DNA of 64,000 nt from Halictus rubicundus (lineage: Eukaryota; Arthropoda; Insecta; Hymenoptera; Halictidae), in the NCBI RefSeq assembly GCF_050948215.1, contig NC_135155.1, positions 17,945,001-18,009,000 of the forward strand, in the 5' to 3' direction. The notes below the pieces were generated by a model that was not told where the DNA came from, made no database searches, and worked only from the letters and a program-made list of their open reading frames with translations. Position 1 is the stretch's first letter. Every line of letters begins with the position of its first letter. A program made the position numbers and the translations under genes. Below are positions 60,024-64,000 of this stretch, one piece after another.

Positions 60024-61314
60024 AAATATGTGAATTTCATCTCGACATATTTTATATGTTTTATTTTAAATATTCTTGCTTAGAATAGTATCATAGTATG
60101 TGTTCAATACATTTACGAATATTTCATTTCGTGGTATACATTGTCGAAATAAAAATATTTTACTCTACAATATTAGATAGTATTTGAAATATTCATTTCG
60201 GCAAATATTGGCCAACTCTGCGCCAACACAGCAGTGAAGCTCGAAGGTTACGTTTATTTTGATCAATCGGAGCCGTAACTGCGACAAATAACATTTCTCT
60301 GAGCACCGCTTTCTCGAGGTACGTCTATGAAACCGGGAATTTGCATAAATATCCACAATTTAGGAACGAATGATTCAATTGGTTCACGCCGTCCGTCCGT
60401 CGTCGTAATCGTTAGAAAGTCCGTTCTGGTGATTTCAACGCGTGGTAATAATAACACCGTCGGTGCTCGAAATGATACGTAACTTCCGAGTTTCATGAAA
60501 TAAACATGCCTTACCGGTGGGCAAAAAGCGGCCCGAGGCGATCGTGCAACGTCGAACAACAATTTTGCAAAGGATGCACCCACGCGGCAAATAACTTTAC
60601 ACCGATTTTAATCGAACCGTGTTTAACCTATTCAACCATAGCAAATATGATTTTTACGAAAAGAATCAAGACACAAACAATCCCATAAAAAAAAGAAGGG
60701 AAATAATTTCAAAAACTGTAAAATGTTCACTGGACGATTACTCTGTTAACCCGAGATTACGTTTTTATTGTTAACGTTTTCGATTGAACGGTTGTTTTAT
60801 TTTTGCGGGTTAATACTAGTGTCCGAAAGCAATTTCCAAATTTTTCAAAATCCGACAAATTCTAGTGGCAGAGATCAGAGACGCGCAGACTCGTGTCTGC
60901 TCGTATTAGAACACGAATGTAAAAGGTGAATCAGGAAAGAAGATTGCTCTAATTGGGATGCACCCTATTTGTTCCCACAGCGCATGGGAAAGCGGAAAAT
61001 CGTCGGCACTCCCTCATTAGGATGTAATGATTTCAACCTAAACATCGCAAACATCGTAAACATCGCAAATTTTCTTTGTTGTTACCGTTGCATTAAATCA
61101 CGCATGAAAATGAAAAGGTATGCGATGACGAATATGATCCTCGGACGGTACGAGCGCCGCCATTTTATTACAGGTCGTAAAAAAATTATACTTTTTCGAA
61201 CATTTTGAAGACAGGCTGCTTTACCGAAAACTGTAAAAGAATACGTGTTTCCTGTTCAATGATCGGTACAGAACTAAAGGCAAAACAAATTGTTTGCAAA
61301 TAATTGATTGCTTA

Positions 61315-61499
61315 TGGGTACCCCTAATTTTAGCAGCTTCTGACCGGCGCTCGCTCAATTGAGCCTTGCTCTTTCGAATGAGCCTTTTCCCAGCGAAAAA
61401 TATTCTCATATAAGTACGAAATAATTACGAATTAGCACGAGTGATTTTGTCGGTAACGTAGTCACTCTACCTTATCGTGAATCACGGAGTCTTGGCTCT
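61315..61499. repeat. Family P fragment, diverged
   Basis: GCAGCTTCTGACCGGCGCTC, GAATGAGCCTTTTCCCAGCG and CTCTACCTTATCGTGAATCA match the family order with many changes. Flanking blocks at about 61,240-61,300 and 61,540-61,610 are a direct repeat (CGATCGGTACAGAACT, then AAGGCAAAACAAATT). Confidence 0.55.
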
Positions 61500-62244
61500 T
61501 AATTTTGTTTCGATTTCTGAGCATTAATGAAATCGCTCAGAAAGAATACGTGTTTCCTCTGCAACGATCGGTACAGAACTGAAGGCAAAACAAATTCTTT
61601 GCAAATAATTGCAATACGATAATTTACAATAATTTCACACGCCAAGTATGTCACGTGATGGTAGTGTGTTCCTACTTGAAGAAGACTGTATTTGGAACTC
61701 CGTGTATCGGCACAGTGAACGCGATCAGGAGCAGTGGTCTGCAAACAGTTGTCGTTTCGGAACGAAACGAGCTCGCGGGCGAGATAAGCGTCGGGGCATC
61801 TCGTTATTCAATCAGGAATACCGCGTCAAAGTCCAGGACCGTGGAGCAACGACCGCCTAACAATCGCACTGGTCGGTCGGATAATCGGCGAATAGGATCG
61901 GGCGATAGCTCGTGAGGGTTCGTCGACGGTTCCCAGAAAGTTTGCAATGGTCGCGAAACGGCACCAACGACTGTTGTGCGACTCGTCACGTAGACATCCG
62001 CCATACCGCCACGCCGGCTCGCGTCCGGTTTGTAGTACGAGGCTCTTGCGTGCGTGGGCGACAAACCCATTGCATCCGAGCGTTGCATCCTAGCACGTGT
62101 AGCACACTGACACACCGCTAGACGACAATCGTCCTCCCGTGGTCGTCGAACGGACCTCCGCGACACAACGTCCACGTTTGTCGCCTGCATACAGGGTGGG
62201 ATCTTTCGACCTAGTCGCGAAACACAGACGCAGGTCTTGATATT

Positions 62245-62281
62245 TCTTCTTCTTCTTCTTCTTCTTCTTCTTCTTCTTCTT
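62245..62281. repeat. (CTT)n microsatellite
   Basis: About 12 CTT units immediately left of the first unit of the 292-bp array. Confidence 0.92.
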
Positions 62282-63780
62282 GGGGTTTAGAGACGCGTCA
62301 ACGCGACGCGACGCGATTGTCGTGATCAAGGTCGTCTACAAAAATGCGAATTTCCACAGTCTAGTGAAAAGTTACGAACGAGATCTAACCCTCTGCACTC
62401 GAGTGGTGATTCTCAAGCACCACTAGAAATTATTGTGGCATTATTTCAAAGAAATTACAGAAAATATTACAAAATATTTGTTGCAGTACGAAATTTGTAT
62501 TGAATAGATTACTAAACGTTTGAATATTATGGTAATCGGATCAGTTCCGTATGGATTCTTTTTGGGGTTTAGAGACGCGTCGACGCGACGCGACGTGATT
62601 GTCGTGATCAAGGTCGTCTACAAAATTGCGAATTTGCATAAAGTCCCACAGTCTAGTGAAAAGTTACGAACGAGATCTAACCCTCTGCACTCGAGTGGTG
62701 ATTCTCAAGCACCACTAGAAATTATTGTGGCATTATTTCAAAGAAATTACAGAAAATATTACAAAATATTTGTTGCAGTACAAAATTTGTATTGAACAGA
62801 TTACTAAACATTTGAATATTATGGTAATCGGATCAGTTCCGTATGGATTCTTTTTGGGGTTTAGAGACGCGTCGACGCGACGCGACGTGATTGTCGTGAT
62901 CAAGGTCGTCTACAAAATTGCGAATTTGCATAAAGTCCCACAGTCTAGTGAAAAGTTACGAACGAGATCTAACCCTCTGCACTCGAGTGGTGATTCTCAA
63001 GCACCACTAGAAATTATTGTGGCATTATTTCAAAGAAATTACAGAAAATATTACAAAATATTTGTTGCAGTACAAAATTTGTATTGAACAGATTACTAAA
63101 CATTTGAATATTATGGTAATCGGATCAGTTCCGTATGGATTCTTTTTGGGGTTTAGAGACGCGTCGACGCGACGCGACGTGATTGTCGTGATCAAGGTCG
63201 TCTACAAAATTGCGAATTTGCATAAAGTCCCACAGTCTAGTGAAAAGTTACGAACGAGATCTAACCCTCTGCACTCGAGTGGTGATTCTCAAGCACCACT
63301 AGAAATTATTGTGGCATTATTTCAAAGAAATTACAGAAAATATTACAAAATATTTGTTGCAGTACAAAATTTGTATTGAACAGATTACTAAACATTTGAA
63401 TATTATGGTAATCGGATCAGTTCCGTATGGATTCTTTTTGGGGTTTAGAGACGCGTCGACGCGACGCGACGCGATTGTCGTGATCAAGGTCGTCTACAAA
63501 ATTGCGAATTTGCATAAAGTCCCACAGTCTAGTGAAAATTTACGAACGAGATCTAACCCTCTGCACTCGAGTGGTGACTCTGAAGCACCACTAGAAATTA
63601 TTGTGGCATTATTTCAAAGAAATTACAGAAAATATTACAAAATATTTGTTGCAGTACAAAATTTGTATTCAATAGATTACTAAACATTTCAATATTATAT
63701 GTAGAAATCGGATCAGTTTCGTACGAATTAAATGAAGAAGAGAAATCTAGTTTTAGAAGGAAAATAGCACAAAGGGTTAA
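62282..63780 (+). repeat. 292-bp tandem array, five copies, containing MITE family M3b
   Basis: GGGGTTTAGAGACGCGTC marks copies at 62,282, 62,564, 62,856, 63,148 and 63,440. Spacings are 282, 292, 292 and 292 bp; the first copy lacks about 10 bp (TTTGCATAAAG region). Copies 2-4 are nearly identical. Each unit joins about 115 bp of CG-rich DNA to the left about 175 bp of the M3b MITE (CTAACCCTCTGCACTCGAGT onward). Only the last copy runs on to the MITE right end (CACAAAGGGTTAA). Repeated 120-codon open frames across the array are a by-product of the repetition. Confidence 0.93.
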
Positions 63781-64000
63781 ATCGACGGGTTTCCGTGTAG
63801 AATATAGAATTCGCAGGATTGTCGGCCATAAATGCGGCATCGGAGCGAGGAATGCTCTCATTCGAAAGTTTCCGCGTCGCCGAGAAGTTCGCCGAGGAAA
63901 CGTTTCGTTGACGCGGTCCAGTTCGCTCGGCGCATTCAACATTCACCGCGCTAATTTCAAAAGCGTCTTTTCACTACCCTCGACGCGGAGGGAAAACCCT

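Larger units (their letters stand above)
57077..64000. other. Upstream region of pigs; no further gene seen
   Basis: This should contain the leader exon(s) and promoter of the minus-strand Gas2 gene, but I could not place them. CpG-rich stretches at about 58,850-59,650 and 61,700-62,200 are promoter candidates on composition only. A 176-codon plus frame (59,155-59,685) in the first stretch resembles nothing I know. Repeats are listed separately; 63,781-64,000 is unique sequence without a recognisable feature. Confidence 0.5.

Noticed and set aside
60746..60813. A 68-bp segment between two TTAA sites with TTAACCCGAGA and GCGGGTTAA ends
   Set aside because: Too short and with too little inverted match to call a MITE; could be chance or a remnant.
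62725..63683. Three or four nearly identical 120-124-codon open frames in a row on the plus strand
   Set aside because: They are the same 292-bp repeat read once per unit, each starting in one unit and stopping in the next. The content is MITE plus simple CG-rich DNA, with no protein family resemblance.
1..64000. tRNA, rRNA, microRNA or CRISPR features
   Set aside because: I looked for cloverleaf-like clusters, a few well-known insect microRNA seeds and regularly spaced short repeats with unique spacers. None was convincing; a covariance-model scan and small-RNA data would be needed to exclude small RNA genes.

Overview
This is an arthropod nuclear DNA window, most likely from a hymenopteran insect (bee, wasp or ant). 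Evidence: spliced genes with GT-AG introns, closest resemblance to insect septin, neurobeachin/rugose and Gas2/pickled-eggs proteins, abundant CpG in non-coding DNA, and many short inverted-repeat elements, including ones ending in TACAGGGTGT, a terminus I associate with ant and bee genomes. The order is an inference; the species cannot be named. Three protein genes can be supported, and nearly everything else is intronic or intergenic DNA full of non-autonomous transposons and tandem repeats.

Layout. (1) 1-25,696: probably the start of a very large first intron of a neurobeachin (rugose, rg) gene on the minus strand. Only its first coding exon (25,697-25,855, 53 codons) is in the window; the rest of the gene should lie to the left. 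(2) 25,856-27,733: a CpG-rich to AT-rich spacer between the divergent rg and septin genes. (3) 27,734-29,687, plus strand: a complete seven-exon septin of the SEPT6/8/11 (insect Septin-2) subgroup. The exons join in phase to a 421-residue protein, followed by AATAAA at 29,930. (4) 29,688-33,413: spacer between two convergent genes, probably holding their 3' untranslated regions. (5) 33,414-57,076, minus strand: a Gas2-family gene (pickled eggs, pigs) with a CH domain and a GAR/Gas2 domain. Seven coding exons join in phase to 442 residues; the first coding intron is 16.1 kb. (6) 57,077-64,000: upstream region of the Gas2 gene, ending in a five-copy tandem array of about 292 bp.

Two of the genes are cytoskeletal: septin makes filaments, and Gas2/Pigs cross-links actin and microtubules. 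Neurobeachin is a BEACH-family membrane-trafficking scaffold and PKA anchor. Their adjacency probably reflects chromosomal position rather than a pathway.

The repeats are the most distinctive part. At least fifteen short elements begin and end at TTAA with matching terminal inverted repeats, which is the signature of piggyBac-type MITEs, in several families. There are also a hAT-type MITE with a perfect 8-bp target duplication, several foldback elements, a decayed Tc1/mariner transposase end, and a satellite-like array that grew from a MITE fragment plus flanking DNA. I found no operon, CRISPR array, rRNA or tRNA gene, and no convincing new multi-gene system. Most long open frames outside the three genes come from repeats or CpG-rich DNA.
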